A DNA stretch of 64,000 nucleotides, taken from assembly GCF_000770925.1 (NCBI RefSeq), contig NZ_JDTK01000012.1, positions 1-64,000 on the forward strand, written 5' to 3'. The position numbers and the translations under genes are program-made. This document shows positions 1 to 10,333 of this stretch, piece by piece. Each line of letters begins with the position of its first letter. The stretch's first letter is position 1. The DNA comes from Bifidobacterium ruminantium DSM 6489 (GTDB lineage: Bacteria; Actinomycetota; Actinomycetes; Actinomycetales; Bifidobacteriaceae). Below the pieces are notes generated by a model, which did no database searches, was not told the DNA's origin, and was given only the letters and a program-made list of their open reading frames with translations.

Positions 1-1193
1 ATAATCCCGTCATCAGAAACTGTCTCTGATTCATTGCGATAGATGTTGATGCGCAGATCCGTATCACCGCCAAGAAATTCCGGTTCCGGCAATCCGGCAT
101 CGCGAACCTCTTGCATGACACGCAGAATACCGCTTCCCCAATGTTCGATGTATCCCATGTATTCGAAAGCGGAAGCCAAGGCCTCATTACGTATCTTCGA
201 ATAGCCCTGCTTCATACGTTCAATGGTTTGCCCCATCGGCAGACGCCCCGGCGAGGTGATCTCCAAGCGATCATCATAGATTGCGATCTGAATGCTCGAA
301 CGATCGATATAGCTGCGATGCACTATTGCGTTGACGATCAGTTCTCGAATGGCATCCGGCGGAATCTCGTACACATCCTGCCGGTACACGCCCTTGAACC
401 GGGCTCCCATATGAATGTTGCGCAGCACATACTGGTAGGACTCTTCAATAAGTTTCTGTGGCGTGCCGGAAAACTCCCTACGGTCCACGAATATGGCCTT
501 GGTGCTTCCTTTGAACACCCCGCATTGCACTACGGAACGAACGGCCTCATTGCCCGTCAGAATCGCATAGGAGTTAGTAGGAGCCAATCGCCCGTCTTGT
601 TCCGTCAGCACGCCCCACTGCAGCAGTTGCTTCTCTGTGACGGTTTTGACCTTTTCGGGGTCTTCGGCGTTATCCTTCGCGGTTTTCGTCAGACTTGCGC
701 ATAATGCTTCAACGTCTTCCTCCGTTATGGACAATCCAAGGCATTGCACCTGGTCGAAACTCCGATTGCTACCTTCAATAGTCAATTCCCGGATAGTAGG
801 CTGATCGGCCTGACGCGTGGTGCCAGCTACACGAACGAACGTTCCTTGTTCCTGGCCGAGCGACTTGATATGGTACGGACGCTGCAAACCGGGAGCGATT
901 TCAGCCACAATGACTGTCTTACCGTCCACGTCATGCATGGTGATATCGGGGATGATTAACGGCTCGCAACTATTGACAATGGCATCCGAAATAGAGTCCA
1001 TTACCGTGAACACTTTGTCCTCGGCAATACCAGCCACACGGAGTGTCTGATCTTCAACGCCGAACACCAAGCATCCGCCTTGTCCATTGGCAAACGCCAC
1101 TGCGGTTTTGGTGTAGTTGATGCTCTTGGAGGGAGGCATGAGCTTGTATTCCACATTCTTGGATTCGCCATTCAACAATGTCTCAATGCTCAT
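1..1193 (-). CDS. AlbA_2 (Schlafen-type) ATP-binding protein, 3' end cut by window edge
   Basis: Read on the minus strand from ATG 1193, the frame stays open to base 1, so the C-terminus is missing. The N-terminal ~120 residues carry the AlbA_2 pattern (ESKNVEYKL, then AVAFANGQGGCLVFGV). From about residue 280 there is a GHKL-like ATP-binding segment (ELIVNAIVHRSY, DDRLEITSPGRLP, then EHWGSGILRV near residue 350). Such proteins are often annotated as transcriptional regulators or putative DNA-binding ATPases and are common in defence loci. The start overlaps the end of the DUF6119 gene by 11 bases, so the two are probably translated from one BREX-operon transcript. A specific function is not established; a regulatory or accessory defence role is inference. 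Confidence 0.85.
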   Translation of the reverse strand, partial: MSIETLLNGESKNVEYKLMPPSKSINYTKTAVAFANGQGGCLVFGVEDQTLRVAGIAEDKVFTVMDSISDAIVNSCEPLIIPDITMHDVDGKTVIVAEIAPGLQRPYHIKSLGQEQGTFVRVAGTTRQADQPTIRELTIEGSNRSFDQVQCLGLSITEEDVEALCASLTKTAKDNAEDPEKVKTVTEKQLLQWGVLTEQDGRLAPTNSYAILTGNEAVRSVVQCGVFKGSTKAIFVDRREFSGTPQKLIEESYQYVLRNIHMGARFKGVYRQDVYEIPPDAIRELIVNAIVHRSYIDRSSIQIAIYDDRLEITSPGRLPMGQTIERMKQGYSKIRNEALASAFEYMGYIEHWGSGILRVMQEVRDAGLPEPEFLGGDTDLRINIYRNESETVSDDGI

Positions 1194-2952
1194 TAGGCGT
1201 TTGCCCTTCTGAATTATTTATACGGTCAATCCAATTCAGTTTTGTATCTATTCCCATACGTTTCAGCTGTTTTTTAACAGAGCATAACGCGACCTTACTG
1301 AAAAAGGGAAGATCATGGTTATGACTGTCTTGCTTGGGAACGATGGCGAAGACGACATCATGAATTTGATTCTGATTCAACAGGAAATTCTCAACTGAGG
1401 AAAGTCCCTCTTGTTCGCCAATCTGCATGATTCTTTCATTCACTTTTTCTGCGTAATCGGAAGCATCCCTCTCCATAGAAGCTGAAACAAGCCCTTGATT
1501 AAACAAGTGGCTCATTGTTGCCGAGCCCGAGTACCGCTTTATATGAATTCTTTTGCCATCATCAGCAAGCACGTCACAGAATTCAATTCGGCTGCGACCA
1601 CCACCATACGAAATTAATCTTCTATCCATTAGAAGAAAGTGGTTGGGAAATTCCTTGACAAGAGCTCTCTCAAGCTTATAGTTATAGAGTCCTTCTTTTT
1701 CTAGCTTTATCTTATTCCCGTCAAATCCATCGACCAGTTGTTCTTCATCGCAATCTTGAGAATACGGAATGAACTCGATATCCGATTCGTTCGTATCCAT
1801 AAAGTCTTCATTAATTCGATTAAGATAATCAGAGCGAATCTCATACCAAGCACCATCAAGCACACAATATGATTTCCCATCATATGTCAAATCGCCAACA
1901 AGACACTTATGCGCTTGCCAACGTTGATAAGGCAAGCCATTTTCTCTTGAGATGGCAGTTATTCGTTTATTTTTAAGTTGATCAATAGAAGTAAGAGGGT
2001 TTTTAAAAGAACGAAGTACATCTGCTAAAAGTACATCATCCTGAAGAATGGGTTCTTTATTCTCATCAGTTTGAGATCCAATTTGAAAACCTTCAATTCT
2101 GTCCCAATCAATAATATCAGGAACTGCCATCCATAAATCATGCTGACTATCATCTTCATAGCTGTAGTCTGCGATTTGCCGAATCGACTCTGCCCATAAT
2201 TTTTCTTCTAGAGCTGGATCTTTTACAGGAGCGATGTTGTCGACCCAATCAAAATCTTGTTTGTAAGTTTCTTGACAGAATAATTCATAGAGAGATTTAA
2301 GGAATTCTTGCACATTATCTATATCGATTTCTTTTGTAACAGCAAGAGAATCACCACCAGTCACCGTTCCACACAGCAACTCATCTTCTCCACATTTAGC
2401 CGTTACCTGACTTAGCAAATTCCTTTCAGTGTCGATTGCAAAATCATCGATATCCCCTATTCGGGACAACTGTTCACTTGAACGCTTGGCACTACCCGAG
2501 ACATCAGCGAAATGAATCGCCCTCAATGTATCATTCTTTACAGAGTTAAGCACACATTTCAGACCAAAACGTTCCTCGATGGCGGAACGATTGATAAGCG
2601 TACGGCCATATCCAAAAGTAAGAACAAAGTAACGCTGACTATCTCTCCCACCTGACGAAATAGTTTCATCTGCTTCTACACCAAACGAATTATTCCCAAC
2701 AATAACCGGAACGACAAGGGCCGCTCCAATATTAGCAACTCTAAGAGATTCACTTCCTACTGCTGAATTAAAGAAAGTATCAACCCATCCAGGCTCGTGC
2801 GGTTTTGCGGAACGGGCGAACAGTTTATAACTCTCATGCCCCTTGACCTGCAACTCAACAATACGGTTACCATCATCTGAGGCAGGAGGAATAATCTCTC
2901 CTACTGGAAAATCTTGTTTTATCAGATAAATGCTGAGCTTATTCTTTGCCAT
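1183..2952 (-). CDS. DUF6119 / TIGR04141 family protein in the BREX operon
   Basis: 589 residues. The opening (MAKNKLSIYLIK) and the overall pattern match the sporadically distributed TIGR04141 family, now DUF6119, whose biochemical role I do not know. No signal peptide or membrane segment is visible. The start overlaps the pglX stop by 14 bases and its end overlaps the next gene by 11, so it is translationally coupled inside the BREX operon. The coding sequence is clearly richer in A and T than brxB, brxC and the ends of pglX, which suggests a separate acquisition. In canonical type 1 BREX the gene after pglX is pglZ, so this one and the AlbA gene are inserted accessory genes. Family call is fairly sure; any defence role rests on context. 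Confidence 0.8.
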   Translation of the reverse strand: MAKNKLSIYLIKQDFPVGEIIPPASDDGNRIVELQVKGHESYKLFARSAKPHEPGWVDTFFNSAVGSESLRVANIGAALVVPVIVGNNSFGVEADETISSGGRDSQRYFVLTFGYGRTLINRSAIEERFGLKCVLNSVKNDTLRAIHFADVSGSAKRSSEQLSRIGDIDDFAIDTERNLLSQVTAKCGEDELLCGTVTGGDSLAVTKEIDIDNVQEFLKSLYELFCQETYKQDFDWVDNIAPVKDPALEEKLWAESIRQIADYSYEDDSQHDLWMAVPDIIDWDRIEGFQIGSQTDENKEPILQDDVLLADVLRSFKNPLTSIDQLKNKRITAISRENGLPYQRWQAHKCLVGDLTYDGKSYCVLDGAWYEIRSDYLNRINEDFMDTNESDIEFIPYSQDCDEEQLVDGFDGNKIKLEKEGLYNYKLERALVKEFPNHFLLMDRRLISYGGGRSRIEFCDVLADDGKRIHIKRYSGSATMSHLFNQGLVSASMERDASDYAEKVNERIMQIGEQEGLSSVENFLLNQNQIHDVVFAIVPKQDSHNHDLPFFSKVALCSVKKQLKRMGIDTKLNWIDRINNSEGQTPNEH

Positions 2953-5900
2953 TGCTGACTTCCTTGTCTTTTTCCTTCAGTGGATGAACGGGCCAGGTCC
3001 AGGTGGAGACTTCTTTTCGCTTTCGCTCGATGGAGGGAATGGCACGAAGGGCTTTGCCCATGCGCAGGTAGTTCACCAGCACGCCGTCGTCCAAATCCAT
3101 TTCCAGATTACGGGTAGCCAGCGGGTACAGGGTCTGATCCTCATAGTCCTTGCATTCAAGAATGGCTTTACGGAGTTTGGCGGCCTGTTTCTTGTCCGCG
3201 GTACGGTCGGAACGCTCCAAGCTATCGGCGATGTCGGCGATTTTGTTGGCATAGTCACGCAGATAGTTGAGCACCACGTTCGTGGTTTTTGGCGTATACC
3301 GATGCAGATACACGAGCGCCTTGAATGAGCCTTTGTTGCTGGTTTGGCTGGAGTACTGCCAGTAGATCGGACGATTCGAGTACATCTTCACGTGGTCGTT
3401 GTAGAAATCATTCACGAAATACTTGCGGATACTCTTGCCCAGCACCTGCTCGATATAGGCGATGTTCGCGGCCAGATCCTCCTTGCCGAACGCCACGGTA
3501 AGGAACCTGCGGAACCGTGTCACGATATCATCTTCGAAGCAGTCCGTCTCCGTGACAGGAATGACATTGTCCGCGTCCGGCTCGAATGACGGGTTCGGAA
3601 TCTGTGCATGGTAGTCATCAAGTGTTTCACCCTGCGATGCGAGAATCAAACCAGGCTTGTCGAGCGAATACCTGCCGAACATGCAGCCCACCGCATACGA
3701 AATGAGCTCCTTGACGACATCTTGAGCGAATTTCTCGTTGCGCACTTCCGGAGTATCCTTCGGATATGCGAACGCGACGTTACGCTTCAACGACACGCGT
3801 TCCAACGGCACGTCACATGGCACATCATCACGCACGCCATACGCGTCCGCCACAGCTATGTTGTTATCAATCTCAAGCTGCTGCTGTTCCGAAGCAATCA
3901 TTGCCCAATACGAGCGAACATTCTTAACAAGCTCTTCTATGACGCCAGATGAAAAGTCTGTCTGTTCCTCATCAAACAATATCGGCTTACTGAAATTCCA
4001 TGAAATTTCTTGAGTGTTCCAATCATCTTTAGTATTCTGAATCAAATTATCAATTTTTAAAGTCCAATTTCCCGGAAGAAGATTGGCAATCGGCAACTTC
4101 GCAACTTGTCCAACTTCAAAATGCAGAGTTGGAGCCATTGCAGCTAGAAGCTGACCTGTTACCGAAGCATTGCAAATTGCAATGAGTTTATCTCTATCCA
4201 GTTCGTCTTTAGGGAAGAGACAATCACCAACATGGCTGAAAATGAAACCTTCTGGATAATACCGGAATGAAGGAGTCCCAGAAGATACATTGGACCACGA
4301 TACTGAGGACTGGAAATAGAATTGTGGATTCCTGATAACTGATTTTGGCTTGAAATCATACAATTCTTGACCATTGTTTTCCCAATTAATCACATAATCT
4401 TGGTTTCCATACCATTTGCGGTATTCGCCACCTTTGTTATAGGGAAACCATTTATCGCAAACCGGAGTTTTTCTGTCCTTTGCGTTATCAGGCGTAAGCT
4501 TCGATTTGGATTGCGAAACTTCCCACCATTCACGAATGAAGCGATTATTATCAGCGGTCGCAAGCCCCTGCCTTGGTTTTGCAACTTTTTCAAGCTTATC
4601 TCCCTTAGTGAAAGCCTCAAGCATGGGTTTGCTAAGCCAGTAAACGATTGGCACACCGGGAATTTGCGCGAACTCGTGCTGGTCCACCTCGAAAAAATAC
4701 TTGCGCATACCCGAATGGGCAGATTGCTCATTATTGTGCGCTTCGATAATTTCCAATGCACGAGGACCTTGCTGCTTCGCTCCTACAAAATCACTAAGTC
4801 TGACAAATGCACCCTTCCTATCGCTGCGACCCTTTCCTAGAGTGAAAGTACAAATAGGCACGGTGGCACCTTCGAATCCGGAATATTCCAGTTGAATCAA
4901 TGAACTGATGTGTTCCTGTCGGATAATCCGTTGACGCATCTGCTCATAGGAAGATATGAACATCCACACGTAAGGAGTCATGAAGCCAAGCTGCCCATGC
5001 TTAGGCACCAACTCAAACAGTCTATAAATGAATGCCGCAAAGAGATCAGCCTTGCCATCCTCATAATGGTCCTGCACGAACTGTTTGAGCTCGCCGCTCA
5101 TATTCTTTGCGCCCATATATGGCGGGTTCGCCACCACTGCCGCGTATTTACGTGCAAGGTACCTTGTTTGAGTAAATACGTCCTCTGCATGTTCACGCAG
5201 AAGAGGGTCGAACAACGTATCGATGTCATCCTCGCTTTCCGGTGATGACGCCGCCAATTCAACAAGCTCCTGTGGCGGCTGAATCAGCGAACCATACACG
5301 TCCGCCTTCGCATAGGTGTTCCATACCGTGGAGTCCAGATTCACCTGGTATAGGTCATTCAGCTCGGCGACTTCGTCTTCCTTGAACGCAATCGGCGCAA
5401 TGCGCTGAATATTCGGCTCCACCTGTTTCTTGAAGAATCTACGGGAACGGGAACGAGCCTTCATGGTCAGAGCGAAGGCGGCAAGGCTTGCGGCTCGTTC
5501 ATCGATTTCCATGCCGTACAGGTTGTGTTTGAGAATCAGGCCGGGAATATCACTCGGCGCATACCCCTCCTCCTCGTAGATCTCATACAGCAGGTCGAAT
5601 GCGTAGGTAAGTATGTGGCCGGAACCGCATGCGGGATCGCATACGGTCAGGTCTTCCGGAGTCCGGATTGCGAGAATATCCTCGTTCCCGACGGAATCAT
5701 TCTCTGAAGGCCAGATGTAATAATCCCAGTTTTTGTGCAGCTGGCTATCCGGATGCGACTGCATCCAAAGCCTGCCAACCGTGTTCTGCACCAGGTAGCG
5801 CACGATCCAATCAGGCGTGAACAGCTGGGTGGCGGCGGGAATCTCATTGGCTCCGGCTTTGTGGTTCTTCTTGAACCCGTCCATCACCTCGTTCTTGCGT

Positions 5901-6586
5901 TCCGAAATGTAGTATTGGTACAGCCAGCCGATGATCTCCACATTGCCAGACGGATCGTCAACGCCGCAATCCTCCGGGGTCATGATCTCCACCGCATTCC
6001 TCAACACGGAACCCTCGGCGAGCAGATCGGCTGGCATGAGCAGTTCATCCACTCTGCCGGCTTCCTTGCCGACGTTTTCGAACACGAACGGCAGGTTACG
6101 ATTCCAGAACCGGCATTCGGATTGCAGCAGCAGGCCATAAGCCACGCCCTGCGGATCATCTGCCAAAATGGAACCACTCAGCAATCCTTCAATGCGCTCT
6201 TTGGCCTTATCATTCACCCGCAACGAGAACACCCTGCTGTCATACTCGCCTCGTTTCGCCGCTGCAAGCACTTCCGGCAGACCATTCGTGCTGGTCAGAC
6301 CGGCTGGAGAGACCACCGGCGTGCCGGTGAACCCGTGCACATCCATGTAACGGAACGCGATGATGCGGTTGAACCACCGGTACGCATAACGCTCCACCAC
6401 ATGCTTGCGGCCCTCTACGCCGCCACCGGCACGCTCGATCTCACGCTGCAGAAAAGCGAACGCACGCGGGTCGTCAACCTGGGCGTCAGAATTCGGCACC
6501 AATGCGGCGTCAAGCCGGGCCCTCACCGCATTCATGAGCTGGCGGCGCGCATCCGTTGCGAAGGCTTGCAGTTTCGACGTGTTCAT
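2939..6586 (-). CDS. pglX: BREX type 1 adenine-specific DNA methyltransferase PglX
   Basis: 1215 residues, the usual length for type 1 BREX PglX. The protein methylates adenine at the BREX recognition motif to mark self DNA and is also needed for phage exclusion. Visible motifs are the SAM-binding DPACGSGH near residue 320 and the catalytic NPPY (VVANPPYMGAK) near residue 487. Its ATG overlaps the brxC stop as ATGA. The central stretch, about residues 570-910 (bases 3850-4870), is markedly A+T richer than both flanks and coincides with the region expected to read the target sequence, consistent with recombinational exchange of specificity. No frameshift is seen, so the enzyme looks intact. 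Confidence 0.93.
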   Translation of the reverse strand: MNTSKLQAFATDARRQLMNAVRARLDAALVPNSDAQVDDPRAFAFLQREIERAGGGVEGRKHVVERYAYRWFNRIIAFRYMDVHGFTGTPVVSPAGLTSTNGLPEVLAAAKRGEYDSRVFSLRVNDKAKERIEGLLSGSILADDPQGVAYGLLLQSECRFWNRNLPFVFENVGKEAGRVDELLMPADLLAEGSVLRNAVEIMTPEDCGVDDPSGNVEIIGWLYQYYISERKNEVMDGFKKNHKAGANEIPAATQLFTPDWIVRYLVQNTVGRLWMQSHPDSQLHKNWDYYIWPSENDSVGNEDILAIRTPEDLTVCDPACGSGHILTYAFDLLYEIYEEEGYAPSDIPGLILKHNLYGMEIDERAASLAAFALTMKARSRSRRFFKKQVEPNIQRIAPIAFKEDEVAELNDLYQVNLDSTVWNTYAKADVYGSLIQPPQELVELAASSPESEDDIDTLFDPLLREHAEDVFTQTRYLARKYAAVVANPPYMGAKNMSGELKQFVQDHYEDGKADLFAAFIYRLFELVPKHGQLGFMTPYVWMFISSYEQMRQRIIRQEHISSLIQLEYSGFEGATVPICTFTLGKGRSDRKGAFVRLSDFVGAKQQGPRALEIIEAHNNEQSAHSGMRKYFFEVDQHEFAQIPGVPIVYWLSKPMLEAFTKGDKLEKVAKPRQGLATADNNRFIREWWEVSQSKSKLTPDNAKDRKTPVCDKWFPYNKGGEYRKWYGNQDYVINWENNGQELYDFKPKSVIRNPQFYFQSSVSWSNVSSGTPSFRYYPEGFIFSHVGDCLFPKDELDRDKLIAICNASVTGQLLAAMAPTLHFEVGQVAKLPIANLLPGNWTLKIDNLIQNTKDDWNTQEISWNFSKPILFDEEQTDFSSGVIEELVKNVRSYWAMIASEQQQLEIDNNIAVADAYGVRDDVPCDVPLERVSLKRNVAFAYPKDTPEVRNEKFAQDVVKELISYAVGCMFGRYSLDKPGLILASQGETLDDYHAQIPNPSFEPDADNVIPVTETDCFEDDIVTRFRRFLTVAFGKEDLAANIAYIEQVLGKSIRKYFVNDFYNDHVKMYSNRPIYWQYSSQTSNKGSFKALVYLHRYTPKTTNVVLNYLRDYANKIADIADSLERSDRTADKKQAAKLRKAILECKDYEDQTLYPLATRNLEMDLDDGVLVNYLRMGKALRAIPSIERKRKEVSTWTWPVHPLKEKDKEVSNGKE

Positions 6587-9500
6587 AGCAGGATCTTCTT
6601 TCCATTCTCAATGGCGGCGATAAGCTCACGGCGGTAAGCATCAAGGAAGTCATCCACATCATCCTTGGTTTCCAAAGCGTCCTTGGTGTGAGGCCTGCTG
6701 ATGGTAGCGAACGACACGGCCACGCGCGGGGTTTCCTTTTGTTGCGATTCAGGAATGTTCGCATCCATCGGCGTAGTAGCTGTAGCAGCCTGCGCCTCTC
6801 CTGCGAGCGCGGTCTTCGGTCTCGGCGCGGAGGCTGCTAGCGTGTTGATGAGTTGCGGGTAAGTGCGTTCGCTCAGTTCGTGTACGCTTTCGCGCATTTT
6901 GTAGATGAACGGTATGCGCTGCATGCGTTCCGCCACTTGGTCCAGTTCTGTCTCGACCTTGGCTTGCGCGGCTTGTGTTGCATGCTGATATTCGGTGGAA
7001 TCGTGGATTCTGGCGCGAATATCTTCCACGTCGTTAAGCGCGTTGGCGCGTTCGGTTTGGATGGTTGCGTCTGTTGCCTCACGCAGATCGTCAATGGCAG
7101 TCTTGAATTTATTGGTTTTGCGGAAGATGTTCGGGTCGTTTGCCAGCTGTTCCGCGGATTGGTACAGGCTTGCTGCCGTAGTGCCAGATACATAGTCGAT
7201 GTTTGGCTTGTTGTTTTTCAGCCATTCCAATCCGTCTGCAAGAATCCTGGATTGGGAACCGTTGAGGAAAGCGACAATCGGGTCGATTACGTCTTCTTTA
7301 AACTCGAGCAGTTCTTCGGAACCGTTTTCGGTTTCTTGTGCGGTGAAATCGCCAAGCAGCCAGTCCTCACCCATTCCGGAGGCATAGTTGATTTTCTCAA
7401 TGGCCTTGTCGAGCTGCTGCACAAAGCCGAATCGGGCATTGCGCACGCGCAGCTGGGTCAAACTCTCCGCCTCCCACTTAAGTCGCGTGGTAACGGCCTC
7501 CGCCAGATCAATCGCATTCGATGGCAGGTCCGCGGCGGTGAGCCCAAGGAAATCCCTGGCGAAGTCACGCAGCTGTGAAACTTTTCTCGTGTCGAATACG
7601 CGCGGTAGATCCACTCGGATGGAGTCCTGCTTTTTCGTTTCCCTAAGCACGCGGGCGGCCTCGCTGCGCTGCACCGGCTTGCCGTCCAGCGTCAGCGTGA
7701 TTCTGTCGGAACCATACAGGTGGCCGATGCATGCGAGCGTGGCGGCGTACGGCCAACCATAGGGAACGCTGCCGTAGGCATCAAGAAGGCTCTTGACGGT
7801 GGCGACCATGCCTTTGCCTTTGTCACGACTGACCGCGGCGAACACATCATCGGCGGGAACGTCGAGTTTGTCTTGCACTGCGTTCAAGCCGTCGAACGTG
7901 CCAGGCTGATGCTGTGTGGCGTTCATGATAATCCGGGCGAGATCCGTTTCCTCATATCGTTGCCCGCCGAGCAGGGAGAAGTTTGTGTAATACCGGCCGA
8001 TAAGCGTTCCAAGACCTTCCGCCATACGGGCCTGCACCTCGGTGGATTTCACTTCCACAGTTCCGCCGTTATAGTCGAACTCGCCATTGGCCGCGGCTTT
8101 GACGATGCGGGTACGCAGCTCCGTGTAAAGCCTTTCATTGGCGACGCTCTTGCGGGAGATGATCTGCTGGCGCACTTCTGACTGGCTGTTCTTGTCGGTG
8201 CGCATAAGGTACGTATAGGTCTTCACGTACATGCGCAGGTCGTCAAGCAATGTTTTGTCGGACATATCCAACAGCAAAGTGATGGTGTCGCGCATACCCA
8301 TGCCCATGCGAATGGCATCGGCACGGTCCTGCGCATTGGTCGAAGTGACCACGTTCAACCAGATGGGCTGTTGCGCGGACTGTTGCACCCCATCGATGCG
8401 CAAACCATAGCGGAACTGGGCACGCTGTTCGCCGTATGCCACGGTCATCTTGCCGAGCACGTCGCTGACCAGGATCTTCTTCAGCTCGTCGATTTCCTTG
8501 CTGGAGTCGATGTCCGTGCTTTTGATCTCCTGCTCAATATCCTGCTCTTCGTTGGTCAGGTAATTGTAGGTATCTCCCACACGCTGCACATACGTGTCTT
8601 TTTCCAACTCTCCCAGAACATACTTGATGTTCCGTTCCAGTTCCATCACGTCCATGTCGAACTGGTCGGTCAGCAGAATGCGCAGGTTATGCGGTGTGGT
8701 GGGGAATCCGTCGACATGCTTGACCAGCAGCAGCACCTTCAGCAGGCGCACACCCAGTTCTTTTATATCGGAGCCAAGTCTCTTTTCGGCTTGGTTGATG
8801 CGGAAGTTCGAGGTTGATTGGATGGCGTCGGCGATGCCGTCGTACAGTTTGTCGAACGGCATCAGGGCCCCGACCGTCTCATTCTGACTGGACCGCAGCG
8901 TGCTGCTGATGGTGGAAAGCATGGACCGTTCACCCACGGATGCGTGACGCCCGGAGAACATGTTGTACCGGCTCATTTCCCGCAGCACGTTCTGGAACAG
9001 CTCGAACTCATAGTTCACGAACGGGTACGATGCGATGAAATCGTCTTTGCTGTATGCCTTGTTGCTGCTGAATTTCGAAGTCTCACGCGTGAATTCGAAC
9101 ATGGTGCGCAGGTTCGCATTCTGCTCATCCCACAGCTCGTTCATCACCGACTCATATTCCGGTTTCTTGGTAAGCAGGCGCTTCTGAATGACCTCCACCA
9201 CGTCAGCACTGTTAAGCTTCAGCTTGATGGAGAATCTGCCCTGGATCTTCGAAAAGTCATAGCTTTGCTGCTTGGTCCGATCACCGACGATGGTATCCAT
9301 GTCTTCCTGAGAGGTGACCACTACCCACGCACGCCCGTTGGTCTTAACGGCAAGATCCTCGGCAATGGATTGCAGGGACAGCATGAGCTCCCTGTTCTCA
9401 CCGATGAACTGGCCAACCTCGTCCACGAGGAACAAGATACGGCGGTTCGGTTCCTGATGGGACAGCCATGCGTTCACGTCGTCTGCGAAATCGCCGACCG

Positions 9501-10242
9501 TCATCGTATACGTATCCTCATAGCGCTGGATGATGCTGTCCTGCTCCGGCTTGCCCGTCACCGCGGCATAGGCTCCGCAGATCTCATCATCCCATAGCAC
9601 GGCCTCGTCGCGCCCCTCGCTCCACGGTTTGCCAGCCGCTTGTTCGAATTCATGTTTGAAATCGTCAAGGTAGCCGTTGTTCGCCAGATCACGTTCGAAT
9701 TTCGCGACAAACGGATTCTTGCCATAGAAGCCACGCGCCTCATCGAATACGCGGACAAAGGCGTACAACAGCGCATCAGAGGCATTGGATTTATCTGCCT
9801 TCTGATCGATGTTAAACAGAATCGACGTGGCAGGAATCGTCAAGGTCTTCTCAAGCTGCCCTGCAAGCATCTGGTCATCCTGCGATTCGGCTTTGCCCAT
9901 AAAGGTACGAACAATCTGCTCACGATTCATGGTCGGCTTATTGCCCTTGTCGACGAGTTCGGCCGGAACCTCGCCCAAAACGTGTGACAGCATCTTCAAT
10001 AAGTGCGATTTACCAGAACCGAAGAAACCGGAGATCCATGCGCCATTCTGTTCGTGGTTCGACGGGTCGTTGTATGCGTCAAGGAATTTGGCCAGATTGC
10101 GGCAAATCTCCTCCGTCAGCACATACTCATTGACCTCATCGTCAAGGTTCTTCTCATCATTGGCCTTGATCACACCATTGATATTGCGGTCAATGTCCTT
10201 GCTGAACAACTCCTTGAAGCTGATAGCGCTTTCCCCGTTCAT
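6583..10242 (-). CDS. brxC: BREX system P-loop protein BrxC
   Basis: 1219 residues from ATG 10242, preceded by AAGGGAACGCAG; an in-frame ATG at 10278 would add 12 basic residues without a better ribosome site. BrxC is the large ATPase of BREX, essential for phage exclusion and for methylation in studied systems. Walker A GFFGSGKS lies near residues 72-79 and a Walker B-like strand ILFLVDEVGQF near 268-278. Long helical stretches follow. The stop overlaps the pglX start (ATGA), indicating coupled translation. About 90 bases separate it from brxB. The family call rests on the motif, size and gene order. Confidence 0.93.
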   Translation of the reverse strand: MNGESAISFKELFSKDIDRNINGVIKANDEKNLDDEVNEYVLTEEICRNLAKFLDAYNDPSNHEQNGAWISGFFGSGKSHLLKMLSHVLGEVPAELVDKGNKPTMNREQIVRTFMGKAESQDDQMLAGQLEKTLTIPATSILFNIDQKADKSNASDALLYAFVRVFDEARGFYGKNPFVAKFERDLANNGYLDDFKHEFEQAAGKPWSEGRDEAVLWDDEICGAYAAVTGKPEQDSIIQRYEDTYTMTVGDFADDVNAWLSHQEPNRRILFLVDEVGQFIGENRELMLSLQSIAEDLAVKTNGRAWVVVTSQEDMDTIVGDRTKQQSYDFSKIQGRFSIKLKLNSADVVEVIQKRLLTKKPEYESVMNELWDEQNANLRTMFEFTRETSKFSSNKAYSKDDFIASYPFVNYEFELFQNVLREMSRYNMFSGRHASVGERSMLSTISSTLRSSQNETVGALMPFDKLYDGIADAIQSTSNFRINQAEKRLGSDIKELGVRLLKVLLLVKHVDGFPTTPHNLRILLTDQFDMDVMELERNIKYVLGELEKDTYVQRVGDTYNYLTNEEQDIEQEIKSTDIDSSKEIDELKKILVSDVLGKMTVAYGEQRAQFRYGLRIDGVQQSAQQPIWLNVVTSTNAQDRADAIRMGMGMRDTITLLLDMSDKTLLDDLRMYVKTYTYLMRTDKNSQSEVRQQIISRKSVANERLYTELRTRIVKAAANGEFDYNGGTVEVKSTEVQARMAEGLGTLIGRYYTNFSLLGGQRYEETDLARIIMNATQHQPGTFDGLNAVQDKLDVPADDVFAAVSRDKGKGMVATVKSLLDAYGSVPYGWPYAATLACIGHLYGSDRITLTLDGKPVQRSEAARVLRETKKQDSIRVDLPRVFDTRKVSQLRDFARDFLGLTAADLPSNAIDLAEAVTTRLKWEAESLTQLRVRNARFGFVQQLDKAIEKINYASGMGEDWLLGDFTAQETENGSEELLEFKEDVIDPIVAFLNGSQSRILADGLEWLKNNKPNIDYVSGTTAASLYQSAEQLANDPNIFRKTNKFKTAIDDLREATDATIQTERANALNDVEDIRARIHDSTEYQHATQAAQAKVETELDQVAERMQRIPFIYKMRESVHELSERTYPQLINTLAASAPRPKTALAGEAQAATATTPMDANIPESQQKETPRVAVSFATISRPHTKDALETKDDVDDFLDAYRRELIAAIENGKKILL

Positions 10243-10333
10243 CTGCGTTCCCTTCTTCTTTGAACGAATACTTCGCAAGCGTTACTCGCATTCCACCTGA
10301 ATTGGCAAAACAACCCTTAGGCCGTCATTCCTG

